Of a stretch of 64,000 nucleotides of DNA, positions 27,566-36,414 are shown in pieces. The stretch lies in NCBI RefSeq assembly GCF_001610835.1, contig NZ_CP011270.1, positions 1,612,001 to 1,676,000 of the forward strand. The letters run 5' to 3'. Within the stretch, counting starts at the first letter, position 1. Every line of letters starts with the position of its first letter. This DNA is from Planctomyces sp. SH-PL14. GTDB lineage: Bacteria > Planctomycetota > Planctomycetia > Planctomycetales > Planctomycetaceae. Position numbers and translations under genes: made by a program. Under the pieces are notes generated by a model. That model saw only the letters and a list, made by a program, of their open reading frames with translations. It was not told where the DNA came from and did no database searches.

Positions 27566-28678
27566 ATGCGTCCAGTCCTCCTCCTCTTTTTCCTCGATTC
27601 CCCCTGGGCGATCTGGAAACACGATCCGGCGCAGGGGCTGTCAGGGCCCGGTCTGGCGGTCGTGGTGTCTGTCTTCGCTCTGGCCTATCTCGCGTTCGCG
27701 CGGCTCCGGTACGGCCGGGTTCCGGAGGAGGACCGTCCGCCGCTCGTCTTCGCCGGGATCGTGGTGGGCCTCCTGACGGTCCACTCCGTGCTGGGGATGC
27801 ATCTGCTCCCGCGCTCGTTCCCCCTCTTCGGCTATGGCGTCAGCGTTCTGATCGGCGTTCTCTCGGCCCTCTGGCTCACGCGCCGGCGTGCGCTCAAGTC
27901 GGGCAAGGATCCAGAACTGGTCATGGACCTCGCCCTCTGGATCGTCGTTGGCGGCGTTCTCGGAGGGCGGATCGCCTATCTCGTCCAGTTCCGCAACCAG
28001 GTCTTCATGCCCGGCATGGGGCTCGCGGAGGCCCTGTTCGCAGCGATCAATCTCACCGCCGGCGGACTCGTTCTGATCGGGGCTCTGGTGGGCGGGACCG
28101 CGGCGATGTTTGCGTTCAGCCGTTCTCGGCAGATCTCATTTCTCGATGTCGCCGATCTCGTCATTCCATCGGTCTTTGTCGGCGTCGGCTTCGGCCGCAT
28201 CGGCTGTCTGCTGAACGGTTGCTGCTACGGCGACCCCACGTCGATGCCATGGGGGATCTGCTTCGCTCCAAACACACTGCCGTTTAAGGCGCTTGTGGCT
28301 GATGGCGTCCTCCCGTCCAATGCTGTCGCAACGATGCCGCTCCATCCGACGCAGATCTACAGTGCCCTCGACGGCTTCTTCGAAGCGGCTGTCCTGAGCT
28401 GGTTCTTCTGGCGTCGGCGGCGCGTCGGCGAGGTGTTCATCCTGGCGTGCCTGATGTACGCCACGTCCCGCTTCCTGATGGAGTTCCTGCGAGGCGACTC
28501 GCCGGGGGTCTTCGGAACGCCGCTGACGATCTCGCAGGTGTATTCGCTGGGGATCTTTGGAGCCGGCGTGGCGATGTGGGTCTTCCTCTCGCTCCGCCCC
28601 GCACCGCCGGCCACAACGACCGCCGCGGCTCCGACTCCCCCTTCGCCTCCACCAGCCCTTCCGCATCCGACGCGGTAA
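27566..28678 (+). CDS. lgt: Prolipoprotein diacylglyceryl transferase
   Basis: 370 residues, longer than E. coli Lgt (291). Transfers diacylglycerol from phosphatidylglycerol to the lipobox cysteine of lipoproteins in the inner membrane. The Lgt signature appears as GFGRIGCLLNGCCYGDP (about 208-223), a variant with extra Cys that I associate with planctomycetes and Bacteroidetes. HPTQIYSALDGFF is at 260-272 and RFLMEFLRGD at 332-341. Seven or more hydrophobic segments are visible. The N-terminus has an additional 80 residues with two helices, and the C-terminus is a Pro/Thr/Ala-rich tail. The window itself encodes lipoproteins (22019, 41808) that would be clients. Confidence 0.92.
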   Translation: MRPVLLLFFLDSPWAIWKHDPAQGLSGPGLAVVVSVFALAYLAFARLRYGRVPEEDRPPLVFAGIVVGLLTVHSVLGMHLLPRSFPLFGYGVSVLIGVLSALWLTRRRALKSGKDPELVMDLALWIVVGGVLGGRIAYLVQFRNQVFMPGMGLAEALFAAINLTAGGLVLIGALVGGTAAMFAFSRSRQISFLDVADLVIPSVFVGVGFGRIGCLLNGCCYGDPTSMPWGICFAPNTLPFKALVADGVLPSNAVATMPLHPTQIYSALDGFFEAAVLSWFFWRRRRVGEVFILACLMYATSRFLMEFLRGDSPGVFGTPLTISQVYSLGIFGAGVAMWVFLSLRPAPPATTTAAAPTPPSPPPALPHPTR

Positions 28679-28863
28679 GCGTGCGTGTCGCTGGACTCGC
28701 CTGAGGGTTCAGGTGCGGGGTGTCCGCCTTCCCGTACGAATCGGAGAGCGCGGCCACGGTCCCTGGGAGTCGGCGGAAAGCAGCCGACGCAACGTGAGCC
28801 CGCGCGTCGGGTGGCTGGAACAAGGCCGGATCGGAGGCGTCGCCTGAATCGGCGGCCGAGGGC

Positions 28864-29058
28864 TTACCGCATCTCGCGGCGGGTGTCCCAGCCGAGGTAG
28901 ATCACGATCAGGGCGGAGATGATGAACAGGATGTCCATGACCATCGTGTGCTTCCCGGAGAACGGGATGCCGGTCGCGATGTCGAGAACCGCGACGGCGG
29001 CCACGATTCCGGCGATGGCCATGGAGGCGACAACGAGGGTCTTGGGGGTGTCAGCCAT
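28864..29058 (-). CDS. Small two-helix membrane protein, unknown
   Basis: 64 residues. Two hydrophobic segments at about 7-29 (LVVASMAIAGIVAAVAVLDI) and 41-57 (MDILFIISALIVIYLGW), then a charged end, DTRREMR. The intact frame, start ATG and composition favour a real gene over chance in this GC-rich DNA. It is divergent from the HPGHG protein gene. No family recognised. Confidence 0.6.
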   Translation of the reverse strand: MADTPKTLVVASMAIAGIVAAVAVLDIATGIPFSGKHTMVMDILFIISALIVIYLGWDTRREMR

Positions 29059-29195
29059 GAGGATCGAAACCGTTTCGCGTCACGCCGCGGAAGGGAAACT
29101 CGGTAGAATGTCAGTATAGAGCATGGTGGAATCCCTCCTCCAGCCCCTTCGACTGGTTTCCGGGGGTAGGGGCGGGGAGCCACGATGTATCCGTT

Positions 29196-29453
29196 ATGAT
29201 CCGACGAACTCCTGCCCTGCGAGTCGCCGCCATGAGATGTGTTTTCGGACGGTCCTGCTGCTGTGTCGCACTCCTTCTGGCTGCGGCCGGGCCGCTCTGG
29301 GCTCATCCGGGGCATGGGACGACGGATCCGGGGAGTGTGGCGCACATCGCCGAGCCGGTGCATTGCGGGGCGATCTTTGCGGCCGTGGCGGCAGTGGCGG
29401 TCGCTGGGATCGTGGTCTGGTCCTTCCGAAAAGCGCGATCGCAACGACGGTAA
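29196..29453 (+). CDS. Small exported protein with HPGHG motif and C-terminal helix
   Basis: 85 residues. A signal peptide (CCCVALLLAAAGPLWA) is followed by HPGHGTTDPGSVAHIAEPVHC and a C-terminal hydrophobic helix (AIFAAVAAVAVAGIVVWSF) with a basic end. Small proteins that begin HPGHG after cleavage recur in planctomycetes; the clustered His suggests metal binding, which is inference. The ATG at 29196 is used; the ATG at 29232 is an alternative that still keeps the signal. A TAGAAT hexamer at 29104-29109 may be its -10. Confidence 0.65.
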   Translation: MIRRTPALRVAAMRCVFGRSCCCVALLLAAAGPLWAHPGHGTTDPGSVAHIAEPVHCGAIFAAVAAVAVAGIVVWSFRKARSQRR

Positions 29454-29464
29454 GTAAGACCATA

Positions 29465-29804
29465 CCGGGGTCCAGGGGCTGGCCCCTGGTGGGGGATGCA
29501 AGGGGGCGAAGCCCTCTTGCCCGCCGGAGGCCTGGCCGTCGAGAGATGTCTGAAGGAGAGCGTGTCCAAGCGCGGACACCGTGCCGTATGCCCCCTCACC
29601 AACCCGCGGGGATCGCAAAGCCAGCGATGTAGTGTGGAGGAATCCTCAACGCCGGTACCACAAAGGGGACGTCCGTGGTGTACCGCGGTTCCTCATGGAA
29701 GCGCCTCCGGCGGCAAGGGGGCCAAGAAACAACACAGGCCCCCTTGACCCCAGGCTGCCGTCGCACGTTGGGTTTGAGCTATCGAGTCGTGCCGGCAAGG
29801 ACGG
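29465..29804 (+). repeat. Palindromic interspersed element, copy E
   Basis: Near-complete 340-base copy in a convergent gap, starting 11 bases after the HPGHG gene stop and ending 13 bases before the stop of the FecR-DUF1549 gene. Its 3' arm has GGGGGCCAAGAAACAACACA before GGCCCCCTTGACCCC, forming a perfect small hairpin arm whose loop is found reversed in partial copy I. Confidence 0.88.
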
Positions 29805-29817
29805 TGTTTGAGCGTCC

Positions 29818-31902
29818 TCAGTGATTGACGGCGAACTCGCTCGAATTGAGATACGCCCACAACACGTCGCTCAGCCCCTCATTCAACGCGACTTCCACCG
29901 GCTGCCGCCCCTCCTTGCGATACTTCCGCACCAGCTCGACCAGCCGCGACAGCTCCCGCGGCGTCGGCTGACGGGAGAGCGCCGTCTGACAGAGACGCCG
30001 GATCTTCTCCGCCTCGCCCCCCGGCTCGTTCAGGACTTCGTAAAGCGACGTCCCCGGCTGACCGCTGACCGCCTGCCGGATCAGGTCGCCGTTCATCATC
30101 ATCAGCGTCTGGGCAAACGACCCGTCGAACGTGCTGACCTCGGCATTCTCGTCGTTGTCGACCGCCGCATAGAACTGATCCAGCCACGCCTGCCGCCGCG
30201 TCTCCACCTCGTTCCACGACACGCTGCGGTGCGCGTTCGTCGCCACCAGCAGCGAATCGAACATCTGCTCCGCCGACAGCGGCTTCACATACATCCGGCT
30301 GAAGAGAGGCGTGACCCCCTCCGACGGCTCGTCCGCCTGGTTGTCCGTACCGAACTCGCTCGTCAGCTGATACGCCGAGGAAGTGCAGATCCAGCGGATG
30401 AGCTGCTGGACGTCATACCCGCTCGCCACGAAGGCGGCGGTCAATTCATCGAGAAGCTCCGGGTGCGAAACCGGCGTATGCGGTCCCATGTCATCGACCG
30501 GCGTCGTGAAGCCGCGGCCGAAGAAGTGATTCCACATCCGGTTCACCATCGCCCGGGCGAGCTGCGGGCGGTCGCCGTCCGCGAGGAGCCGGGCGAGTTC
30601 CTGCCGGCGGTTCACCCCGGCACGGGAATCGACCTCGTGGCTCTCCAGCTTCGGATAGGCGACCCGGACCACCCCGCGCAGGTCTTCGTAAAACGTCGGA
30701 CCACTGCCGCTGGGGTCGTTGACGAGCGCCCGGACTTTCTGCCGCTGGCCGGTCTGCGGATTGACCTCGTCCCGCTCGGCGACCGAAGTCTGCTGGAAGA
30801 AACTGTTGAAGCCCCAGAACTCGTCCTGCGACGCGCCGGTCGTGGGATGCTTGTGGCACTGCATGCAGTGCATCTGCGTGCACAGGAACAGCCGCGACGT
30901 GATCGCCGTGGCGGGGACCGCCTCATTGTTGAGATGGGCCAGAAGGAACGCGCTCGCGCCGTTCTCCTGCTCCGTCCCCTCGGCGGTGAGCAGCTGCCCC
31001 ACCGTCTCCGACCACGGACGGTTCTCATGGAACTGACGGCGGAGGAACCGGGCCAGCGAAACCCGGTCAACCGGCTTGTTCGACGACCGCCCCACCAGCA
31101 GGTTCGTCCACTGGGTGGCGAAGTGCCGGGCGAAGTCGCTCCCGGCGAGCAATTCGTTCACCAGCCGCTCCCGGCGATCCTCGCGGCGATCGGCCAGGAA
31201 GGCGTCGACCGCGGCGACGTCGGGAATGTGACCGGCGATATCGAGATAGACCCGCCGAACCCATTCGGCGTCGTCCGCCCGCTTCGACGGGGTGACCCCG
31301 GAGAGCGTCCAGCCGGCGTTCAGGTGCGTATCGATCAGCCCCACCACCGAAACGACATCGGTCCGGACGGCCGGCGTCGCGGGAGGCGAAACGGTCTCCG
31401 GCGCCGAAGGCGGATTCGAAGTCGTTGCCGGCGTGTTGGCCCCCGCGATGTGAATCGGCGGGATCATCGGCACCGAGGGAATGACCTTCGCCGTGCCGGA
31501 CGAACCATCGCCGGCCGGATCGGGCGTGCCGGGGCCGTTCGTCTTGGGATTCGGCGTGTCGACGGCGACCGGGGCGGGCCCCAGAACGCCTGCCGGACGC
31601 ACGAGCAGGACGGCCAGCAGAACAGCCGCCGCCGAAGCGACCGTAGCACCGGCCCGGACGAGCCGCGAACGGCGCCAGCCGGTGGTCTGGGCTACGGCCG
31701 GGACCGGTTCGGGGGACGCGACGCCGAGAGCGGCGTCCCAGGCCAGATTGCCGTGCAGGCAGAGATAGTCGAAATAGAGCGACTGGGCGTCGCGATCCGC
31801 GAGCACGAGCTCCTCGATCTGCGCAATCTGCTCCGGGGTCGCCTGGTCGTCGACCAGGAGATCCAGCAGCTGCAGCAGGCGATGGCGGGTGTCGTGGGTC
31901 AC
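29818..31902 (-). CDS. FecR/anti-sigma-like N-terminus fused to DUF1549-DUF1553
   Basis: 694 residues from a GTG that overlaps the sigma-factor stop (GTGA). Residues 1-55 follow the planctomycete anti-sigma/FecR pattern (LLQLLDLLVDDQATPEQIAQ, LADRDAQSLYFDYLCLHGNL). A single transmembrane segment lies at about 82-104 and a Pro/Thr-rich linker at 105-170. DUF1549 follows (about 180-400) with CMQCHKHP, a CxxCH motif. DUF1553 (about 425-694) has MVNRMWNHFFGRGFTTPVDDMGP and ends LNSSEFAVNH. The cytoplasmic part can be expected to bind the co-encoded ECF sigma factor, while the cytochrome-like part lies outside the membrane. That would make it a sensor-type anti-sigma factor; the link is inference. 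Confidence 0.88.
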   Translation of the reverse strand: MTHDTRHRLLQLLDLLVDDQATPEQIAQIEELVLADRDAQSLYFDYLCLHGNLAWDAALGVASPEPVPAVAQTTGWRRSRLVRAGATVASAAAVLLAVLLVRPAGVLGPAPVAVDTPNPKTNGPGTPDPAGDGSSGTAKVIPSVPMIPPIHIAGANTPATTSNPPSAPETVSPPATPAVRTDVVSVVGLIDTHLNAGWTLSGVTPSKRADDAEWVRRVYLDIAGHIPDVAAVDAFLADRREDRRERLVNELLAGSDFARHFATQWTNLLVGRSSNKPVDRVSLARFLRRQFHENRPWSETVGQLLTAEGTEQENGASAFLLAHLNNEAVPATAITSRLFLCTQMHCMQCHKHPTTGASQDEFWGFNSFFQQTSVAERDEVNPQTGQRQKVRALVNDPSGSGPTFYEDLRGVVRVAYPKLESHEVDSRAGVNRRQELARLLADGDRPQLARAMVNRMWNHFFGRGFTTPVDDMGPHTPVSHPELLDELTAAFVASGYDVQQLIRWICTSSAYQLTSEFGTDNQADEPSEGVTPLFSRMYVKPLSAEQMFDSLLVATNAHRSVSWNEVETRRQAWLDQFYAAVDNDENAEVSTFDGSFAQTLMMMNGDLIRQAVSGQPGTSLYEVLNEPGGEAEKIRRLCQTALSRQPTPRELSRLVELVRKYRKEGRQPVEVALNEGLSDVLWAYLNSSEFAVNH

Positions 31903-32459
31903 GGGGAATTCTCAGCCGCCAGTCGGCGGCGCATGCACTCCAGTAATGTTCGTCGGATCCGGCCGACCGACTGGTACACCGAATTGGCCGGCCGCTCTAA
32001 CTCATCGGCCAGATCCTTGCCGTGAGTCCCGGGCTGATACCGCTGGCGGATCAGCTCCCGGTCCTCCGGCTTGAGCCGGGCCATGCAGGCCTCCAGGGCC
32101 AGCCGCTTCCGTTCCCATTCGTCCGAAAGCCCCTCCGACTCCGTGGCGATCTTGTCCATGAAGTCTTCGGAGAACCGGAGCCGGTCCCGGTGGCGGGACT
32201 GGCGAAACTGCAGGACTTCGAACCGGGCCACCTGGCAGGCCCAGGCGAAAAAACTCGTCCCGAGCTGAAACTGGCTCGCCTTGGTCAGCAGCACGACGTT
32301 CGTGTTCTGCAGGACCTCTTCCGCCTCCTGCGTGCTCCCCAGTTGCGAGAGGAGAAACAGGTAGAGCGGACGCTGGAACTTCGTGAACAGCTGAATGAAC
32401 TGCTCACTCGGCGCGGCGGGCGCAGAGCCAGAATCGGCGACGGGTTTCGGTGGTTCCAC
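31899..32459 (-). CDS. ECF sigma factor, Rhodopirellula/Verrucomicrobium family type
   Basis: About 186 residues from the GTG at 32459. The start is uncertain: the frame stays open to a GTG at 32621, and a TTG at 32471 is another option, but the upstream extension is Pro/Ser/Arg-rich and unlike the family. Region 2: FTKFQRPLYLFLLSQLGSTQEAEEVLQNTNVVLL, TSFFAWACQVARFEVLQFRQ. Region 4: MARLKPEDRELIRQRY and GKDLADELERPANSVYQSVGRIRRTLLECM. These match the sigma factors typically found next to FecR-like genes in planctomycetes. It is translationally coupled to the FecR-DUF1549 fusion gene downstream. Confidence 0.88.
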   Translation of the reverse strand: MEPPKPVADSGSAPAAPSEQFIQLFTKFQRPLYLFLLSQLGSTQEAEEVLQNTNVVLLTKASQFQLGTSFFAWACQVARFEVLQFRQSRHRDRLRFSEDFMDKIATESEGLSDEWERKRLALEACMARLKPEDRELIRQRYQPGTHGKDLADELERPANSVYQSVGRIRRTLLECMRRRLAAENSP

Positions 32460-32704
32460 GCGCGTCGTCAAACTCGAAACTCGGACGGTTCTTCGCGAAG
32501 GCGATGGCCGGAATCGGCAGGGACCGGAGACGGTCCGGACGGGGCGAACGAAGGCAGGAGAAACGGCCGGTGGAAGCGAACACGGGGAGCCTGATGGCTC
32601 CCCGCTTCGAATGTCCACCACCGCGAATCACGGGATGCCGCAGAATTCGCGGTCGGACGACCTCCTCCCCTTCAGCGACTCTCGCTTCAGGGAGATCGGT
32701 CGGC

Positions 32705-33982
32705 CTAGGAGATGAGTCCCTTGATCGGCGTACCGCCGTTGGCGAGCCGCATCGGACGGCCGCGGCCGGAGGTGTGGACCGTGTCGAGCGGAATCTTCAT
32801 GGCGTGAGCGATCGTCGCCCAGATGTCGCCGGGGAGGTAGCTCTCGCTGACGATCCGCATCCCGTCGGCATCGGTCTCACCGATGGCGCGGCCACCCTTG
32901 AGTCCGCCCCCGCCGATCATCACGGACCAGCTCTGGGCCCAGTGATCGCGGCCGGTGTTGGCATTGATCCGCGGCGTACGGCCGAACTCGCCCATACAGA
33001 CGATCGTCGTGTGTTCGAGCAGACCGCGCTGCTTGAGGTCGGCCGTCAGGCCGGCAATCCCCTTGTCGAGGATCGGGAGCCGCTGGTTCTTGAGGGTGTT
33101 GAACACGTCCTGATGGAGGTCCCAGCCGCCGGGGAAGTTGACTTCCACGAACGGGACGCCGACTTCGACAAGGCGGCGGGCCATCAGCATGCTGCGGCCG
33201 AAGGCGGAGGTCGCCGGACCGTACATGTCGCGGACGGCAGCCGGCTCCTTCTCGGTCTTGAAGGCGTCCATCTGGGCGGAGGTCATCAGGTTGACCGCCT
33301 TGGAGTAGACGTCCTTGTGAGCCTGGCCGATGTCGCCGCGGTCGGACTTGATGAACGTGTCTTCGACCGCTTCGAGGATGCCGAGCCGCTTGCTGAGCCG
33401 GCCCATCGAGGCCTGGTCCATTTCGGCGTTCTGGATCCGGCCGTTGGAGTCGACCACGAACGGAGCGTGCGACATGCCGAGGAAGCCGGGGCTCATTCCG
33501 CCCCCGCCGATCGACACGAACGCCGGGATTTCGAGTTCCTTCCGCTGCTTCGCACCGACTTCGTAGCTGACGACCGAGCCGAAGGTCGGGTGAACGACGG
33601 TCGGGTTCGGCACGTAGGCGGTGTGCATGAAGTAAGAGCCGCGGCCGTGGTCGGCTTCGCGGGTGCTCATCGAGCGGACGACCGACAGGTCGCTCATGAC
33701 CTTCGCGGTTTCCGGCATGTGCTCGGAAATCTGGAGGTCCCCCTTCGTCGAGACCGGGGTGAACTCACCGCCGTTCTTCGAGCCCGGCTTGAGGTCCCAG
33801 ATGTCGATCGTCGGCGGTCCACCGCCCAGCCAAATCAGGATGCAGGCCTTCTGGGCCTTCTTGACTTCGGCGGCGTTCGCCTGGAGGTGATTCAGGAAGC
33901 TACCGGCCCCCAACGTCACGGCCCCGCCCATGGCCAGGTGACTCATGAAGTGCCGACGGTTCATGCCATTGGGAAGGAGCAT
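32705..33982 (-). CDS. DUF1501 protein, Tat-like signal
   Basis: 425 residues from the ATG at 33982; the longer open frame to 34138 lacks a signal at its start and is rejected. [19 protein letters not shown] gives a twin-arginine-like signal. Family blocks: [75 protein letters not shown] and [14 protein letters not shown]. It is a paralogue of the protein at 12513 but has [22 protein letters not shown] rather than the YQLHTGYVP form. It lies 309 bases downstream of a DUF1549/1553 gene on the same strand, the usual pairing. Confidence 0.9.
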   Translation of the reverse strand: MLLPNGMNRRHFMSHLAMGGAVTLGAGSFLNHLQANAAEVKKAQKACILIWLGGGPPTIDIWDLKPGSKNGGEFTPVSTKGDLQISEHMPETAKVMSDLSVVRSMSTREADHGRGSYFMHTAYVPNPTVVHPTFGSVVSYEVGAKQRKELEIPAFVSIGGGGMSPGFLGMSHAPFVVDSNGRIQNAEMDQASMGRLSKRLGILEAVEDTFIKSDRGDIGQAHKDVYSKAVNLMTSAQMDAFKTEKEPAAVRDMYGPATSAFGRSMLMARRLVEVGVPFVEVNFPGGWDLHQDVFNTLKNQRLPILDKGIAGLTADLKQRGLLEHTTIVCMGEFGRTPRINANTGRDHWAQSWSVMIGGGGLKGGRAIGETDADGMRIVSESYLPGDIWATIAHAMKIPLDTVHTSGRGRPMRLANGGTPIKGLIS

Positions 33983-34291
33983 TGGAAAATCCCCGGTTCT
34001 CTGGAGAGTGACTGTTTGAAGACGAATACAGCGAAAGGCTGATTCTGGGAGACTGACTTCTGTCGACCGACGACCGCACGTGTCCAACTCAATTTCACCA
34101 TCGCATGGGTCAGACGTCCACGCGAATCGCCTTGTCAAAACCGCCCGGCGGAAGCTTTCGCTTGCCGCCGGGGCCGTGTTTCACACTCACCCGGCTCGTG
34201 ACTTCTGGACCGCTGAGCTTCGCCTGCCGCCAAAAATGACAGCCGTCGAGTCTCAAACCACGCCCCGGCACGAAATTACCGGCAAACCACC
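33983..34291. other. Gap between paired DUF1549 and DUF1501 genes
   Basis: 309 bases with no gene. Its main feature is the hairpin listed next. The length and the hairpin suggest that the DUF1501 gene may have its own promoter near 34000-34130, but no clear hexamers were found. Confidence 0.4.
34144..34172 (-). terminator. Bulged GC hairpin followed by TTTT (terminator or attenuator)
   Basis: CCCGGCGGAAGC (34144-34155) pairs with GCTT-G-CCGCCGGG (34160-34172) with one bulged base and a four-base loop. On the minus strand it is followed by CGGTTTTG. Placed 120 bases after the DUF1549 stop and 160 before the DUF1501 start, it may end or attenuate the message. Confidence 0.5.
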
Positions 34292-35953
34292 TCAGTGGTT
34301 CGTCACAAATTCGTTGGAATTCAGAAGTGCCCAGTAGACGTCCTGGAGCCACTCCATCCGGTAATTCCCGTAGGCGGCCATCGTCTTCCGCAGGGCCGTC
34401 ACTTCGGACTTGCCCGGCGTCCGCCCGAGGGCGGCGATGTACATCGACCGAATGATCTCGTTCTCGTTCTTCGGGTTCGACTTCATCGTCGCGGCGATGA
34501 AGCTCCCGTCCTCCGTGCTGATCGCGCTCTTCACGAGCGGGCCGTTCATCATCAGGAGGGCCTGGGGAATCGTGCCGCTGAACAGCGTCGGCTCGGTGTC
34601 TTCCGCTCCGCCGAAGATCCGCTTGAACTCGGTCAGCCAGCGATCCCGCTGAGCCTGGGCCGCCTCGTAGCTCCCCTGGCCCGCCCCGTGGGCGTTCGTG
34701 GCGATGATCAGGGAGTCGTAGAGCTGCTCAACCTGCAGCGGCTTGACGTACATGTGGCTGAAGAGCGGCACTTCCCCGCCGGCCGGGTCATCCACGCCAT
34801 TCTTGGGATTGAACTGGCTCGTCAGGTTGTACGCTTCCGTGTTGCAGATCCACTCGCAGAGCTTCTTGACGTCGTAGCCGCTCTTCACGAATTCTTCAGT
34901 CAGCTTCTCCAGCAGCTCCGGATGGCTGGCCGGGTTGTGTGGTCCCATGTCGTCGACCGGCTTGGTGAAGCCGAAGCCGAAGAAGTGGCCCCACATCCGG
35001 TTCACCATCGCCTTGGCGACCTGCTTCGTGGAGTCGTTCTTGGTCATCATGGAGGCGAGCTCCTTGCGGCGCTCCGAGCTCCCCGGGTCGATTTCCTTGT
35101 CCATGTACTTCGGGTAGGCGACCTGGACGAGCCCCGCCCGGTTCTCGAAGTACACCGGGCCGGTGTAGTTCCGGAACACCAGCTCCGAGTAATCGTCATC
35201 CATCTGGCCGGTCTTCGGGTTGTACTTGTCGTGGTCGACCCGGCGGACCTGGCGGAGGAAGCTGTTGAACTCCCAGAACTGGTTCTGCTTCCACTCGTTG
35301 AACGGGTGGTTGTGGCACTGCGTGCACTGGACCTGCATTCCCAGGAAAATCCGCGTCAGCCGGGCGGTCGCCTCGACCGCGTACTCTTCGTTGTTCGGAT
35401 TGCCGGTGAGCTGGGCGAGGATGAAGTTGACCGCGCCGTTCTCGGTGAAGTGCCCTTCCGCCGAGACCAGGTCGAAGACCATCTCGTTCCAGGGCCGGTT
35501 CTTGGCGAACCCTTCCCGCAGGAACTTCTCGAGGGCCGCCCGGTCGGTCCGGTCCGGCGTGTTCCGCCCGAGGAGGACGTTCGACCAGACGGTCGTCATG
35601 TTCCGGACATAGCCGGGGTCGGCCAGCAGTTCGGCGATCAGCTTCGACCGCTTGGCTTCATCCTTGTCCCGAACGAACGCCTCAACCTTGCTGGCCGGGG
35701 GAATGTGGCCCAGCACGTCGAGATAGACCCGGCGGAGCCATTCCATGTCGTCCGCGACGTCGCTCGGCTTGACTTCGTTGTCGGTCCAGCCGGTCCGGAT
35801 CTGCTCGTTGATGGCGGCAATCAGGGGATCCGAAGACCCCGTGGTGAACTTCGATTCCGCTGCGCCGGCCTGCGTCCCCGCACCCTGCACGGCCGCAAAC
35901 GCCAGACTGGCCACCGCGACACACCCGATCAGCGATCGACGCATCCGCAGCAT
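34292..35953 (-). CDS. DUF1549/DUF1553 protein
   Basis: 553 residues from the ATG at 35953, chosen over a GTG at 35980 because GGAAGGGG lies at good spacing and it starts a signal peptide (RRSLIGCVAVASLAFAA). DUF1549, about 40-260: LIAAINEQIRTGWTDNEVKP, WLRRVYLDVLGHIPPASKVE, FLREGFAKNRPWNEMVFDLV and VQCTQCHNHPFNEWKQNQFW with the CxxCH motif. DUF1553, about 300-553: KAMVNRMWGHFFGFGFTKPVDDMGP, FSHMYVKPLQVEQLYDSLI and ending LLNSNEFVTNH. It is close in sequence to the DUF1553 part of the FecR fusion (29818-31902). Likely periplasmic; heme binding is not proven. Confidence 0.92.
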   Translation of the reverse strand: MLRMRRSLIGCVAVASLAFAAVQGAGTQAGAAESKFTTGSSDPLIAAINEQIRTGWTDNEVKPSDVADDMEWLRRVYLDVLGHIPPASKVEAFVRDKDEAKRSKLIAELLADPGYVRNMTTVWSNVLLGRNTPDRTDRAALEKFLREGFAKNRPWNEMVFDLVSAEGHFTENGAVNFILAQLTGNPNNEEYAVEATARLTRIFLGMQVQCTQCHNHPFNEWKQNQFWEFNSFLRQVRRVDHDKYNPKTGQMDDDYSELVFRNYTGPVYFENRAGLVQVAYPKYMDKEIDPGSSERRKELASMMTKNDSTKQVAKAMVNRMWGHFFGFGFTKPVDDMGPHNPASHPELLEKLTEEFVKSGYDVKKLCEWICNTEAYNLTSQFNPKNGVDDPAGGEVPLFSHMYVKPLQVEQLYDSLIIATNAHGAGQGSYEAAQAQRDRWLTEFKRIFGGAEDTEPTLFSGTIPQALLMMNGPLVKSAISTEDGSFIAATMKSNPKNENEIIRSMYIAALGRTPGKSEVTALRKTMAAYGNYRMEWLQDVYWALLNSNEFVTNH

Positions 35954-36414
35954 TTCGCTACCCCTTCCGACTCTGGTCACGCGACTGGATCCAACAGACT
36001 ACCGCATCTACCCGACACGTCTCCCCTGCCGTGTTCCACCCGCCGTCAACACAGCTCGGGAGGAGAAGGGGGACTACGCTGCCGCATTTCATTACCGCAC
36101 ACCTGCGGTCGATGTTCGGAAGAATTCTTCGGAACATCGGAACGGCCCACCCCGCGGCAATCGCCACAACAGTATAGACAGCGGGATTTTCAGTCGCAAA
36201 TCGGAATCAACATTGACTGATCGGTCTGTAGAACAGGGGGCCCGCCGGCCCCCGATCCCGGACCATTGATTCTTTCGGAACCATCGGCCCGGATTGAGGT
36301 TCCAGCTCGGCAAACCGCACATCCTCGACACCACCGGGCCGGTCTGCCATGCTGCCGACCGGCTAGTGCCCCGTCTCCCTCCCGCTCCCGCTTGAACACC
36401 CGGCTGACCAGGAC
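35954..36414. other. Divergent intergenic region, DUF1549 gene and glycosyltransferase gene
   Basis: 461 bases without a gene. It contains the near-perfect 28-bp palindrome listed next. A TATAGA hexamer at 36173-36178 is a possible rightward -10 but has no good -35. Confidence 0.4.
36111..36138. promoter_or_regulatory. Near-perfect 28-bp palindrome, candidate operator
   Basis: Arms GATGTTC-G-GAAGAA (36111-36124) and TTCTTC-G-GAACATC (36125-36138) are complementary at 13 of 14 positions; only the G at 36118 and G at 36131 do not pair. The word TTCGGAA occurs in both halves. It lies about 160 bases upstream of the DUF1549 start and 275 upstream of the glycosyltransferase start, so it could serve either gene. 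Confidence 0.5.

Noticed and set aside
32460-32621. Longer N-terminus of the ECF sigma factor (GTG at 32621)
   Set aside because: Pro/Ser/Arg-rich extension with no ribosome site; the family starts close to region 2. The true start remains uncertain.
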